Of a DNA stretch of 64,000 nucleotides, positions 50,108 through 61,474 are shown piece by piece. A program made the translations under genes and the position numbers. The DNA comes from Escallonia rubra. Taxonomy: Eukaryota; Streptophyta; Magnoliopsida; Escalloniales; Escalloniaceae. The stretch is from assembly GCA_033065855.1 (NCBI GenBank), contig JAVXUO010002049.1, positions 1 to 64,000 of the forward strand. Reading direction: 5' to 3'. Under the pieces are notes generated by a model that made no database searches, had not been told where the DNA came from, and saw only the letters and a list, made by a program, of their open reading frames with translations. Position 1 is the first letter of the stretch. Each line of letters starts with the position of its first letter.

Positions 50108-51484
50108 CTATATGTTAGATCTAGAAACTTGAAACCTTAGTTACCCTTATGGAAAGCCTGTAGTGGCCCCTATGGTATATAATTCTTGCCCCATAATACT
50201 GATAGATATTTAAGAGTTGACATAATGTTTCCAAATATGAAACACTTCGATATAATTTTGGGTATGGATTGATTCTCTTCCAATCATGACAAGATGGATT
50301 GCTTTAGAAAATAGGATGGCTAAAGTATAAGATTATGATCTTCAGGTGAGTAGCTTTAACAACTAGTAGCTATAGGCTGTAAAGGTTGTGATTGAGAGAT
50401 ACAAGTGATGTGGTAGCTTATAGAATTAAACTTTGATGAATGCATGATATATGTGTGTAATAAGATGTCGGGTACTTTTAAGATAATACTTAGGTTTGCA
50501 ATGGATTTGGTAAAAGTTTGAACTGATTTGCTTTGAGGGATCATAGTGCGTAGCAAAAGCATGGTGGTCTTTGGTGTGACGTGTAAGTGCTTATAGAAAT
50601 TAGTTATCCATGTTGGTTAAGTCAATGTAGTATGCTTCAAATGCTACCCGACGGTGTTGATTTTGGTGTCAGACTCATAAAAATAGATGGGAGAAATATT
50701 CATCATTAATTGATCTCATGGTTTTGGTTAGTGAACTTCATAGACATTGTAGTATTGCAATATTACTTAAGCATTAGATATTGAGTTTATGGTCTCTGTA
50801 GTTGATAAATATGGGCAGGAAGATTGAGTTAAATATTGTCTTGAGTAACCATGCATTTGAAGTACTAAGAAGTTTGTGGGATTAGAATTCTAAATTTTGA
50901 TGTTGATGATTTGATTAAGTGCTATCATATTTGAAAAGCTAATAGTGTGGTGATGCATTAAGCAGAAAGCGTGCCAATAAACTTAGCAATTTTAGTTACT
51001 AGTTAGTCTGAGCTATCCTCGAAATGTCATTTAGAGAGTATTAAGATGACTCCATTTGTAGCTTCGTATAGGAATATAATTTCTATCACCTATATGTTAA
51101 TATAAGGTTCAGGTGGAGAAGATAATGGAAGTTAAAACTAAAGTTTGGATCTCGTAGAATACAAATCATATGTGTTAAGTACTTGGTAGGCTTGAAGTTA
51201 AGCGTGTTAATACTATGTAGATTGCGCAAAGCGTATGATTTGGTATATTATTAGAGTAGCGCAGTAGAAGCGCGATGGATTAGAGATTGATTTTATTTGT
51301 CGGATTTTTAGTGGCGTAATTTAGCTCAGTACATTTCGTAGGCTAGTTAAGTCATAAATATTTCGAAGTTGGAATTTCACTTACATTGTGAGGAATGTAA
51401 TGACTCGTGTTATAATGCAAGAAGCTACTTTTGATGTTTAAGGAACATTCAATTTCGACGACAGAATTATTTGAAGGGGGAGAA
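50108..51484 (+). pseudogene. Element E internal region with decayed protease fragment
   Basis: Near 50240-50300 the plus strand reads HFDIILGMD, a stop, then FSSNHDKMDC, the remains of the [14 protein letters not shown] block found in Ty3/gypsy proteases (compare the chromovirus pol, residues 96-113). The remainder is unrecognisable, and the region ends with a purine tract GAAGGGGGAGAA. This makes E a degenerate derivative of a Tekay-like element. Confidence 0.65.
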
Positions 51485-52903
51485 TGTAATACCCCAATTT
51501 TTTGGATACTTGTGTAAATAATAATTAAAAAGGAATAATATATTCTGATTTTGAATTAAATAATTGACCTTAGAGAATTTTCTTGGAGTCTTTTTAGTGA
51601 TGAAATTAATATATAATAGTATTAGTGGCTAATGTGATTAGATTAGATATTAAAAAAAAGATTTTGACTTGGATTATGATTTTATGTCATATTGTGATTA
51701 AATTAGTAATGAGGACTTTAAGTTGTATTATGATTGCACTAGTAATTAGGACTTCAAGTTATATTAGAATTGGGTAAGCAAACTATATAAGGGAGAAGAA
51801 GAAATAAGAATCTTCATATTTTTTGGAGACAAAGGAGAGAAAAGAGTTATTGTATTCTTTTGGGTATTCAAACAAAAAAATGATGATTGATTTAAGATAG
51901 ATAGGAGATTTTTAACTTCGTATTCGTTACTTTGAGGTAAGGTTTTTATGCGCTCCCTTCTTTCAATACACATTATCATTGGGTGTGTTGTGATGTAAAT
52001 TAGCTCTCGTTATTGAATTTCTCTGTTATCCGTCATCGCCGTACGTTTTTATGTGTTGTACTTCCGTTTATCCTCTACCTTGGTCAATCTATCTCAATTC
52101 TGGCCTTTCCAAATAACAAGAAACTATTGTTCACATTTTTTTACTGTTCCTTTGTGAAAGTAATCACTGCACTATTTCCGGTTTCAACCACTTAAAATAT
52201 ACTTCGCTGAGTTTTTCTTTTTTTTCTTTGCAAAGGACAACTTTACATAATGGAATTTAAAGGAATTTGGACAGCATTACAGAATAGGAAGCTGCCATGT
52301 GTCACGTCTACTTTCTCTTGGCTTTCGTACCTTTTAGCTTCATCCAAATTTTTTTTTTTTACAATATCTTACTCATCCGATCTCCGATTGATCTGATCTT
52401 TCTTTCATTGAATTCATATTTTCACTTTCTTCAGTTTGAGTTTAATATAACTATTTTTGGACTTCGAATGAATATTCGTTACATTTATCAAATTACTTTG
52501 TGGGTGATATTTATGTTTGAAAGTCACTTTTGATCATCGTGACTTATATGTGGCGCGTCAGCTGTGATATTCGACATGGTAAAATCGTGATTTGTGATGC
52601 TTAATAATAAGAAATTGTGTATGTGACACCCACAAGTTTTGATAAATTGTATTTGATATTTGGCTTATCGATTATTTAACCCTCTTTTGATTACTTTATT
52701 ATTCATTTGTGAATTTTGATTGAGTTATCTAACTTCCTATTTGTTGGTTCTATTAGATTACTCGACTTTGATATTCGTTTTTGGTAACCCTTTTTTACTC
52801 ACCTTTGTTATTCGTTTGTAAAATTTGACAGAGTTATCTAAATTCCTATTTATTAACTCTATTCGATAACTCTAATTTCATATTAATTTTTTGGCCCTCT
52901 GGG
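51485..52903 (+). repeat. Direct right LTR of element E, truncated
   Basis: TGTAATACCCC onward, matching the inverted LTR, until CCCTCTGGG where LTR F begins at TGTAAACG. It provides the empty site for the hAT element at 44254. Confidence 0.85.
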
Positions 52904-53374
52904 TGTAAACGATATTTTTGAGAACTTTTAGCGACGATATTTTTTTACTTAACATCAATATTTTATTTAACAACTTTTAGCGATGATTAGTGAAGCGAGG
53001 TTATATGACAATCCGTTAAATTATTCTAGTGTATTAATCTATCGTAAATAACTATTTTGGGTCTACTTTGTAAATTACCTAAAGTTTGAGGGGGTTTTGG
53101 TAAATTTCCATTCAGGTTTTTATATATAAAGATACTTTAGGTTAGCTGTCCCACATTGCTTAACTCCCTAGACTGAGGCGCAGAGAGGGGTAAAGAGAGG
53201 AAAAAAAGAAGCGAATTTTCTGGCGATCGGGTTGTTTTTTCGGTAAGTTTTTTAGCCTTTTTCTCTTTAATTTATTCAGTGATTTATGGGATTAAGGGGA
53301 GCTGTGAAGGGTTGTCATCCAAGCAGCCATAATGTGCTCATAGACGTGTGTGTAGGGGCTTAGAGAGAGAGGGG

Positions 53375-53410
<36 letters not shown>

Positions 53411-53779
53411 AACCGTGAGATAAATGGTGGCTGCGGCAGCCATGGGCTGCCATAATTTATAGGGTATAGGTGTGCTATTGTGTGTGTGTGTGAAAACAGT
53501 TTGTGCATGAACTGTGTGCCTGGGTGTGTAAAATGTGTGTAGTATATGTATGTGTATTTGTGTAGGAAGTGGGTATGTGAGCATGGGCGGAGCTACACGT
53601 GTACGAGAGGGGGCTATAGCCCCCCCTCAGATTTTGAAAAAAATTTAAAAAATATATATATAGTATTTTTCCATAATTTTCACACTTTTTCGGCTCTCTC
53701 TCTCTTCGGCTCTCTCTCTCTCTCTTCGACCGACTCTCTCTCTTCGGCTCTCTCTCTCTCTTCGACCGAGACACCGACT

Positions 53780-54240
53780 AAGCCTCACGGCGTGGCCAGC
53801 GCCTCACTCCGGCAGCCACGAACCCACTTCCGCATACACGAACCCACTTCGGCTCACTCCGGCACTCACGAACCCACTTCGGCTCTCTCTCGTTTTCTAG
53901 ATCTACGCCAACGGTTCACGGCATGGCCGGCGCCTCACTCCGGCAGCCACGAACCCACTTCCGCAGACACGAACCCACTTCGGCTCACTCCGGCACCCAC
54001 GAACCCACTTCGACGCCTCACTTCGGCTCTCTCTCGTTTTCTAGATCTACGCCGACGGTTCACGGCACGGCCGGCGCCTCACTCCGGCAGCCACGAACCC
54101 ACTTCCGCAGACACGAACCCACTTCGGCTCACTCCGGTAGCCACGAACCCACTTCGGCGCCTCACTTCGGCTCTCTCTCGTTTTCTAGATCTACGCCGAC
54201 GGCTAGTCGGCGACGACCCACTGACCCCGGATCTATGCCG
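53780..54240. repeat. 144-bp tandem repeat, about three copies
   Basis: Anchor CGGCTCTCTCTCGTTTTC recurs at 53880, 54024 and 54168, exactly 144 bases apart. Each unit contains several smaller GAACCCACTTC blocks. GC-rich compared with its surroundings. Confidence 0.9.
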
Positions 54241-54459
54241 ACGGCGAGTCGGCGACTTCGGTCTTCACTCTTCAGTCTTCACTCCAACAGTCCACCGGCG
54301 GCCAAGAATTTCGGCGAGCGGCGGGCGACGACTCGATGACAAGTATGTTCCAACTTCCAAACTTTAATTTCACCTTTCATTGACTTGATCTAGTTGCCAT
54401 CTCTATAAATTTTGTTTGTTATCTTTTTAGTATCATAGCTGAAATTAGGAATGTATTAT

Positions 54460-54760
54460 GGATAATCTTGAGCATTGAATTGAATCAATTGATTATGGAT
54501 AATGTTGAGCATTGATTATGGTTAATGTTTAGCATTGATTATGGATAATCTTGCGCATTGATTATGGTTAATGTTTAGCATTGATTATGAATAATCTTGA
54601 GATATTGAGATATTGATTATGGTTAATGTTTAGCATTGATTATGGATAATCTTGAGATATTGATTATGATTAATGTTTAGCATTGATTATGTATAATGTT
54701 GAGATATTGAGATATTGATTATGGTTAATGTTTAGCATTGAGATATTGAGATTGATGGAG
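54460..54760. repeat. AT-rich tandem repeat (TTGATTATGGTTAATG type)
   Basis: About ten imperfect units of GATTATGG(A/T)TAAT followed by GTTTAGCATT or CTTGAGATATT. Inside the hAT element. Confidence 0.85.
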
Positions 54761-55118
54761 GATGGGACCCAATTGGATTGAGATATCGAATGTGTGATTT
54801 AGTTGAATGGTGGGTTGAAATTAGGTTAACGCAATAATGAAACATGACTGAAAAAGTAAAAGAATAATAAAAAAAAAATTTGTTGCTATTTTACTAATAA
54901 AAAAATTTATTAATTTCGATATATATTTAGCACCCCCTGGGATGAAATCCTGGCTCCGCCCCTGTATGTGAGAATGGATTGGAGAAGATAGAAGTGGTGT
55001 GTGTGTGTGTGGATGTTTATTTATCTTATGTGTGAATATGTGTGCGTGTATAATGGGTTTGGGGCTGAGCAGGGGTGACTGCGTGTGGGGAAAAGAGAAA
55101 AAAAAGGGAGAAGGGAAG

Positions 55119-55142
55119 ACCCACTGCCGTGAGGCAGTGGGT
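55119..55142. other. Perfect GC hairpin in LTR F
   Basis: ACCCACTGCC-GTGA-GGCAGTGGGT: ten paired bases and a four-base loop, in purine-rich DNA of the LTR. Confidence 0.85.
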
Positions 55143-55807
55143 GTGGGGAGAATTATGTGCTTGCGTGTGTGTGTGATATAAGTGGGTGTGTGTGTGTTAT
55201 GTATTTAATGTGGCAGCTTAGTGAACTGGAGTAAGTCTTGTGTTGATGTTGAGTCTGTGAGCGTAGAAATGAAGAATGGGTGAAGTGGGTTCATGGAAGA
55301 AAGGGTAAAAGATGGGGAGGGAGAGAGAGAGAGAGGGAGAGAGAGAGAGAGAGAGTGTGTGTGTGTGTGAAATGAGAATATGTAAGGAGGAAAAAAAAAG
55401 GAACGACTGATGTGTGTGGATCTGTGTTAGTATGAGTTCTGGTCAGTGGGCAGAGAATAGAAAAGAAGTGAACTGGGTATTGGGTTACAACAGCTAGTGG
55501 TACCATGTGCTTGCACAAGAGTACTACTTGTTCGCGTTAGGTTCGGCGCATGCATTATATATCGTACAACAATCATTAACACGTAAAATTTTACAGTTGG
55601 GTACATCAGGCTATATTAAAATTTATGGTAAAATCATATTTTTCTGAAAGCATATGTATTTTTAATATTTTCTGTAAGTTCAGATTTGTAAAATTCTTTT
55701 GGAGTCTTTAAAACTCATGAAAAAGTTCTTAAAAAATTAGAGTAATATTTTAATAGTATAAATAAGTTTCAGTTTAAGTTTGATGTTTTTAGAGTTGATT
55801 TGGTATC

Positions 55808-56269
55808 TGTTGAAACTATTTAATGTGCTTACCACATAACGTAATGGGTTCGAAAACATACCGTACGAAGTCTCCGAAAATTACGACGTAGGATCATTGT
55901 TGTTACGAGCCTCCAACACGCTTTACGAGCCTCAAACACGCTTGATCTTTTTTGCAGGTACGAAAACGGCTACTAGAGTCGAGTTCTTCATACACGAACC
56001 AAATCCTAGAGTTTGGTGATTGCTCTAGAGAGAGTGCAACAGAAAAAGGGTTATTGCTATCACTTCTGACTTATTGGGATATCTCTAGCCTTTATATAGA
56101 GATACAATTAGAGACTGGTTTTACCTTAAACACTAAGGAGATAAAGATGTATTTACCTCAAACACTTAGGAGATAAATATCCTCTAATTAACTGTAATTA
56201 TCCAGACTAACAAATACACATTATCTGTTAGTGGGCGGATAATGGGTCCATTGACCCAATTTATTAACA
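55808..56269 (-). repeat. 3' LTR of the copia element
   Basis: TGTTGAAAC to TTATTAACA, 462 bp, followed by the minus-strand purine tract GGGCGAGTGGGAGC. Compared with the 5' LTR it has about 39 extra bases, from a duplicated CGAGCCTC...ACACGCTT block and a small second insertion, plus scattered substitutions. Confidence 0.9.
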
Positions 56270-57335
56270 GCTCCCACTCGCCCACGGGCAAATAAATCGT
56301 ACAGTACATTTTTATATCTGGTGCACTCATCTCCTCATACAGGAAACAGAACGCGCGACCTAGGAGAAAGGATGTCCAGTGAGGAGTATTGTATTAAGTT
56401 ATCACCAAACTAATACAACACATCACTCAAAAAATCTCGTATGTACCCCATATAGTTTAACTACACCAGATTAAACCCTCTCAAATCCCCATTATGAGCA
56501 GTGTTAAACATCTCACATGTTATGTATTCATGACTCATATCGAAACGAAAATCAGCAAAGTCGCCCAGGCTATGAATCACACTACATGGTGTAATATTGA
56601 ACTTTCTTCCCAAAGCCCTCATGTTATTCCAATTAGACCTAACCGATTTCCTAGACATGCCCCGCGCGATCGCATCATCCATGATCCAAGGGTACATGCT
56701 AAAGTAGCGACATTCAGTATCCTCTTCATGACATACTCTAAGGTGAAAAGGGTACTACATCTGATCAAAAATATTTTGATCCAAGTGGCTCACATAGTGA
56801 CAAAGCAGGGATTCATTAATCACTCCCACTGTCGGTCTGCATTTAGCACATGCAGTATGATTTGCATGCTATGGAGTAACCCGCAAGGGCGTGTCACATA
56901 AATGTATAATAAAATACGTCATACAAATCTGAGTCTAATCGTTGTACAAGCGCCTAACTTGCATTTTTCAGCCAAGTCACTCTCATAATGCATGCCTGAA
57001 ATCTCACATTCGGCTGTAAACAGGCTATATAGAGTTGTAGAGATACTCTATGATCGACCTACATTTTTAGGTCTCATCTTAGCTCCAACTAAGGCGACAT
57101 GTTTGCATTACAAACTGTATCATCTTATTCGCCCACTTGGTGCCTAAGACAATTATGTCTCGTCTTGCTCTCTATCTTAGCGCCAAGGTGAATTACCCAT
57201 GTGAGTGGGTTAATTCAAACCTGCTGACACTCTCAATAAGGATGCATTTGTAATCACATTAATTCCAAAATAAATTCAAATCAAGGAATGAAAATATAAT
57301 AAATAATGTCAAGTACATAAGATGTCATAAACATA
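56270..57335 (-). other. Copia 3' untranslated part
   Basis: Between the RNase H stop and the LTR. It has a purine tract at the LTR edge and no recognised coding sequence; short open frames on both strands lack motifs. Confidence 0.6.
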
Positions 57336-58925
57336 TCAAAACCTACGGAGTCCCATACTCCTAATGTGAGAAAGGAAAACATCTCTAGCAATAGGCTTGG
57401 TCAAAGGATCAGCCACCATTCTGCTAGTAGGTATATTCTTCATGGACACCTCTCCTTGCGCAACTAAAGCTCTAATGAAGTGATAACGAAGGCCAATGTG
57501 TTTGGCCTTCCTATGATATTTGGGGTCCTTTACAAAATCTAGGGCAGCTTTATTGTCACAATGAACAGTGACAACCTCGTCTACATGAGCTGTTATCCCT
57601 ATAGACTGTAAGAATGACATCAACCTAACAGTTTCGTGGACTACTGCTGAACAAGTAACATACTCCGACTCCATCATGGATAGGGTGATGCAAGTCTGTT
57701 TCTTGCTGCACCAAGAGATAGCTCCACCTCCTAGTATGAATGCATAACCTGAAGTGGATCTGCGCTCATCTCTATCACCACCCCAATCAGCATCACTGTA
57801 ACCTCTCAGTCTCAAGTCTCCACCATGATAACACAAGACTAGATCAGCGGTTCGACGTAGGTATCGAAGAATCCTCTTCACCGCATTCCAATGAGCGGGT
57901 CCAGGATTACTCTGATAATGACTCACCATTCCAACGGCATAGCAGATGTCTGGACGCGTACACAGTATAGCATACATCAGACTCCCTACTGTAGCTGTGT
58001 AAGGCACTTTGGACATTCGATTCCTTTCCTCATCATTCTTTGGGCATTGGTCTGTGCTTAACGTACAAGCCTTGTCCATTGGAGTGTCTATGGGTTTTGA
58101 GTTATGCATATGAAATCGTTCAATGACTTTCTTGATGTATGTCTCTTGAGACAAACCAATAAGTCTCTTTAAACGATCACGTACGATTTTAACCTCGAGC
58201 ACATAATTAGCTTCTCCCATGTCCTTCATCTCAAAATTTGAGGACAATCACTGCTTAGTGGCGACAATGGAACTCATGTCATTCACAGCTAAAAGAATGT
58301 CATCCACATACAAAGAAAGGATCAGAATATTTTTTTTGGATCGTTTTACGTAAATGCGATGGTTTTGTTCAATCATTTCAAAACCTATAGAGGTAATGGC
58401 ATGATGAAATCTAAAGTACCACTGCCTAGACGAATGTTTAAGACCATATATAGAACGTTTGAGATGGCAAACTTTGCGCTCATGTCCTTTGACTTCAAAA
58501 CCCTCGGGTTGAGCCATATAAATCTCTTCGTCTAGTTCTCCATTGAGAAACGCAGTCTTAACATCTATATGAAAAATTTATAAATCCTGCTGGGCGACAA
58601 TAGCTAGGATCAGGCGAATTAAAGCAAATCTCGCCACTGGGGAGAATGTGTCTTCATAGTCCACATCCCGCTGTTGGGTATAGCCTTTCGCCATAAGACG
58701 TGCCTTATACTTGTCAATTGACCCATCTACCTTGCGCTTGACTCTTACAACCCACTTGTTTTCAATCATCTTACACCCTGGCGGAAGGTCAACCAACTCC
58801 CAGACATAATTCTTCTCCATTGAGCTCAACTCATCCTTCATTGCAATCATCCACTCATTACTAGCAGATGAAGATAATGCTTCTTCCACATAAGTAGGCT
58901 CATCTTCATCAGTTGGAGTACACAT
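57336..58925 (-). pseudogene. pol: Copia reverse transcriptase and RNase H
   Basis: One frame broken by two stops. The 58578-58925 piece starts the reverse transcriptase (NEWMIAMKDELSSMEKN, KARLMAKGYTQQ, DYEDTFSPVAR), then TAA at 58575-58577. The 58248-58517 piece has IYGLKHSSRQWYFRF and catalytic YVDDILLA, then TGA at 58248-58250 where Trp is expected. The 57336-58247 piece finishes the domain and carries RNase H (GYSDADWGGD, STSGYAFILGGGAISW, SMMESEYVTCS, HCDNKAALDF, KHIGLRYHFIR). Active-site residues survive, so loss is through the stops, both consistent with single-base changes. Confidence 0.93.
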
Positions 58926-59296
58926 AAGAATTTCTCCGTCAATCTCAAAACGACGACGTGGAACTTTTTCTCGTGCACCTCTACAAATTTGAGAGGCTTG
59001 TTGACCTAATGGTCCTTGTGGTGTGCTCCCACTGTTTGGGATACTCCCACTAGGTTGAAGGTCACTTATACTATCTTCAGCGACATCCAGATGAGGAACT
59101 AATTCCCCACCTTCGTTTGGAGATGGTAAAGTGGCTTCAACCTCCTCTAACTCATAGAGGTCAAGATTCTTACTCGCGTCTCCAATGCTAGGAAAATCAC
59201 TCTATATGAAATCGACTTTTCGAGACTCTATTTCAGTATTTCCACCATTTGGATGTTCATCATACATCACATAGCCTTTAGAGTTTTCAGAATATC

Positions 59297-60012
59297 TCAG
59301 AAGATACTCTTTTTAGCTCTAGGCCCTAGTTTCCCATACTTATGAGAAGTACTGTGAACATAACCTGCTGAGCCCCATGGGCGCAAGTTATCCAAATTTG
59401 GCTTTTGGCCATTCCAAAGCTCATAAGGGGTGGATTTGACTGACTGTGAAGGCACACGATTAAGTATATAGGCTGCAGTCAAAAGGGCATCCCCCAAAAA
59501 GATATTGAAAGGTTTGCTTGCACCATCATAGACCTAACCATGTCTAACAATGTTCTATTCCTTCTTTCCGCAACACCATTTTGTTGTGGAGTATTAGGAA
59601 TAGTAAGCTGTCTGCATATCCCCTTTTCCTCACAATACTTTTTGAAGTGATCTGACAAATATTCGCGTCCCCGGTCAGTACGAAGAGTTTTTAAATTCTT
59701 CTCTTTCTGATTCTCAACCTCTGCTATAAACCATTTGAAACAGTCCAAAGCTTCATAGCGGTGAGATATCAGATACACATAACCATATCGCGTATAATCG
59801 TCTATCAGTGTAAGGAAATAAGAGGCGCCATGGCGTGCCTTTACACTCATAGGTCCACATATGTCAGAGTGAACTAGCTCAAGTGGTTGAGTTGCTCTCA
59901 CAGCCTTTCCAAAAGGCTTCCTGCATGCTTTACCGGCCAAACAAGCCTCACAAGTTTGTAGATTGACTTTTGCGAGTGGGCCTAAAAGGCGTTCTCTAGC
60001 CAAACGAGTCAT
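59297..60012 (-). pseudogene. pol: Copia integrase
   Basis: Begins two codons after a stop that separates it from gag-protease, with the C-X2-C of the zinc finger (CEACLAGK) and the catalytic core: HSDICGPM, YFLTLIDDYTRYGYVY, TDRGREY, NTPQQNGVAERRNRTL (D, D, E all present). A frameshift near 59490 moves to AAYILNRVPSQSVKSTPYEL, and another near 59297 precedes YSENSKGYVMYDEHPNG. It would catalyse cDNA insertion in an intact element. Confidence 0.9.
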
Positions 60013-60018
60013 TCTATC

Positions 60019-61353
60019 TTAGCCTATGTGGTCCAACCTTGCATCCCATGTGGTAGAATCATTCACAATATTATCATTCACAACATAAGAATAAGAGGAC
60101 TGAGAATCAATTAAATCCAATTGAAAAAGACTATCCATGCGAAAACCATGTCCGAACAAAACATCATCCAAAAAGATGTCCAACTTATTACTCCTAAAAA
60201 TAAAGGAAAACCCATTATCTAATAAAGCATTAACTGAAAGTAGATTAAGCCGAACAGTGGGTGCATATCGCACATCCTCAAGAATCAATGTGCGCCCAGT
60301 GCGCAACTTGAGCTGGTAAGAACCAACCCCTAGCACCTCCTCGGAGCTATTGTTTCCCATGAAGATATGTTTGCTTCCCACTAGAATCCGGTAATCTACG
60401 AACCCCTCTCGATCAAGTGCTACATGTTTTGTTGCACCTGTATCCACAAACCACACAGGTTGGGAATGAGCAACCATCACATATGAGGAAACATATAACT
60501 GAGAGAGAGATTCAGAAAGTACATTCTTCGGCTCAGTGCAATCACGAGCGAAGTGGCCTTTCTGTTGACAGTTGAAGTATTTGACTTTAGACAAATCCTT
60601 TTTCCCACCACGTTTTCCTCTCTTGCGTTTCTTCATTTTTCCTTCCTTTGGCGCAGAAGTGCTAGCCTCGCCTTTCTTGCCTTTCTTACTTTGTCTTCCG
60701 CGCTTGCCATTTGCATTGCGCGATCCCTCTTGGGCGACATAAGTTAGGGTCTTGTCAGCATCTCGAGTTTCGGCCTCAAGGATGACATGCTGTGAAACAT
60801 CAGAAAAGTTCTTGATGTTTTCACTGTGGGTCAATATATGTTTCATATTGGCCCATGAGGCAGGAAGGGACCTTATGACAGCTTTGACTTGCTGCTCATC
60901 TGTGAGCGCATGGCCAGCATCCCTTAGCTTACCAATCATATTGGACATCACCCTTAGATGCTCACTCATGGTATGCTTAGGGTCTTTTGTGTACTCCTCA
61001 AACTTGATCACAAGGCTACGAAGCCGTGTAGTTGAGGTTCCACCAAAAGAGAACTTGAGCTGCTCCCATAAAGCTTTGCAAGTTGGAAGTTCATCATACT
61101 GCCCAATTAGATCATTTTGCAAGCTGCTCAACAAGGTGTAGCACGAACTACGATCTTTCTTATTCCATTTCTCGTAGGCAGTGAGGTCTCTTAGGGGTAG
61201 CGCCTCAGTTGGCGCGACCATCTCTTTGGTCAAGTGCTCCTTGAGCACTTGTTCGTTCAGCATGAATTTCATTTTTTTGTACCAAACGTCATAATTATCG
61301 CCGTTAAGTTTCTCACCCTTAAGGAGATCAGCTATGATATTCTTGGTGGCCAT
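60019..61353 (-). pseudogene. gag: Copia gag and protease
   Basis: Start at the ATG at 61351-61353 (MATKNIIADL). Gag domain of the UBN2 type (about residues 10-200), a Lys/Arg-rich linker, a zinc knuckle YFNCQQKGHFARDC in which the first Cys of CCHC is Tyr, then protease VWFVDTGATKHV and the pre-integrase region ending LDHIG. The stop TAA at 60019-60021 is in frame with the integrase frame two codons later, so a single nonsense change splits the polyprotein. The lost Cys should weaken RNA packaging. Confidence 0.9.
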
Positions 61354-61474
61354 TATATTCACTACACTAGATTGCGTAAGGAAAAAGACATTAATTATAC
61401 ATCCTTCTATTTATTTCAAAAAATTCAAATGAAAAACATAATCCTTGCTCACATCATGAAATTGAATATCGGCT

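Larger units (their letters stand above)
43186..52903 (+). mobile_element. LTR element E, non-autonomous, with its left LTR inverted
   Basis: Layout: inverted LTR (43186-46177, containing a hAT element), last 77 or so bases of a direct LTR (to 46254), weak primer-binding site, internal region (46255-46665 and 50108-51484, split by solo LTR D), and a direct LTR from 51485 that is cut at 52904 by LTR F. The two LTRs match in opposite orientation over the part I compared. The internal region is about 1.8 kb and holds only protease debris. Confidence 0.8.
53574..54972. mobile_element. Non-autonomous hAT element with CAGGGGCGGAGC termini
   Basis: Element 53582-54964 begins CATGGGCGGAGC and ends GCTCCGCCCCTG; both flanks carry TATGTGAG (53574-53581, 54965-54972), an exact 8-bp duplication. 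The termini fit plant Tip100-like hAT elements. It carries a 144-bp tandem repeat and an AT-rich repeat zone but no transposase. The long open frame at 53546-54367 arises because the repeat length is a multiple of three; I do not call it a gene. Confidence 0.88.
52904..55807 (+). repeat. LTR F (same family as LTR D), interrupted
   Basis: Starts TGTAAACGATATTTTTG with two TTTTAGCGA(C/T)GAT motifs and follows LTR D through the TG-rich part to a point equal to about 48480 in D. A hAT element occupies 53582-54964, and a copia element cuts it at 55808. The rest lies outside the window. Confidence 0.8.

Noticed and set aside
53546-54367. 273-codon frame as a real repeat protein
   Set aside because: It crosses the hAT boundary into the LTR and owes its length to a 144-bp repeat; kept only as a finding.
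56461-56901. Open frames on both strands in the copia 3' region
   Set aside because: No recognised domain; position after the RNase H stop fits an untranslated region.
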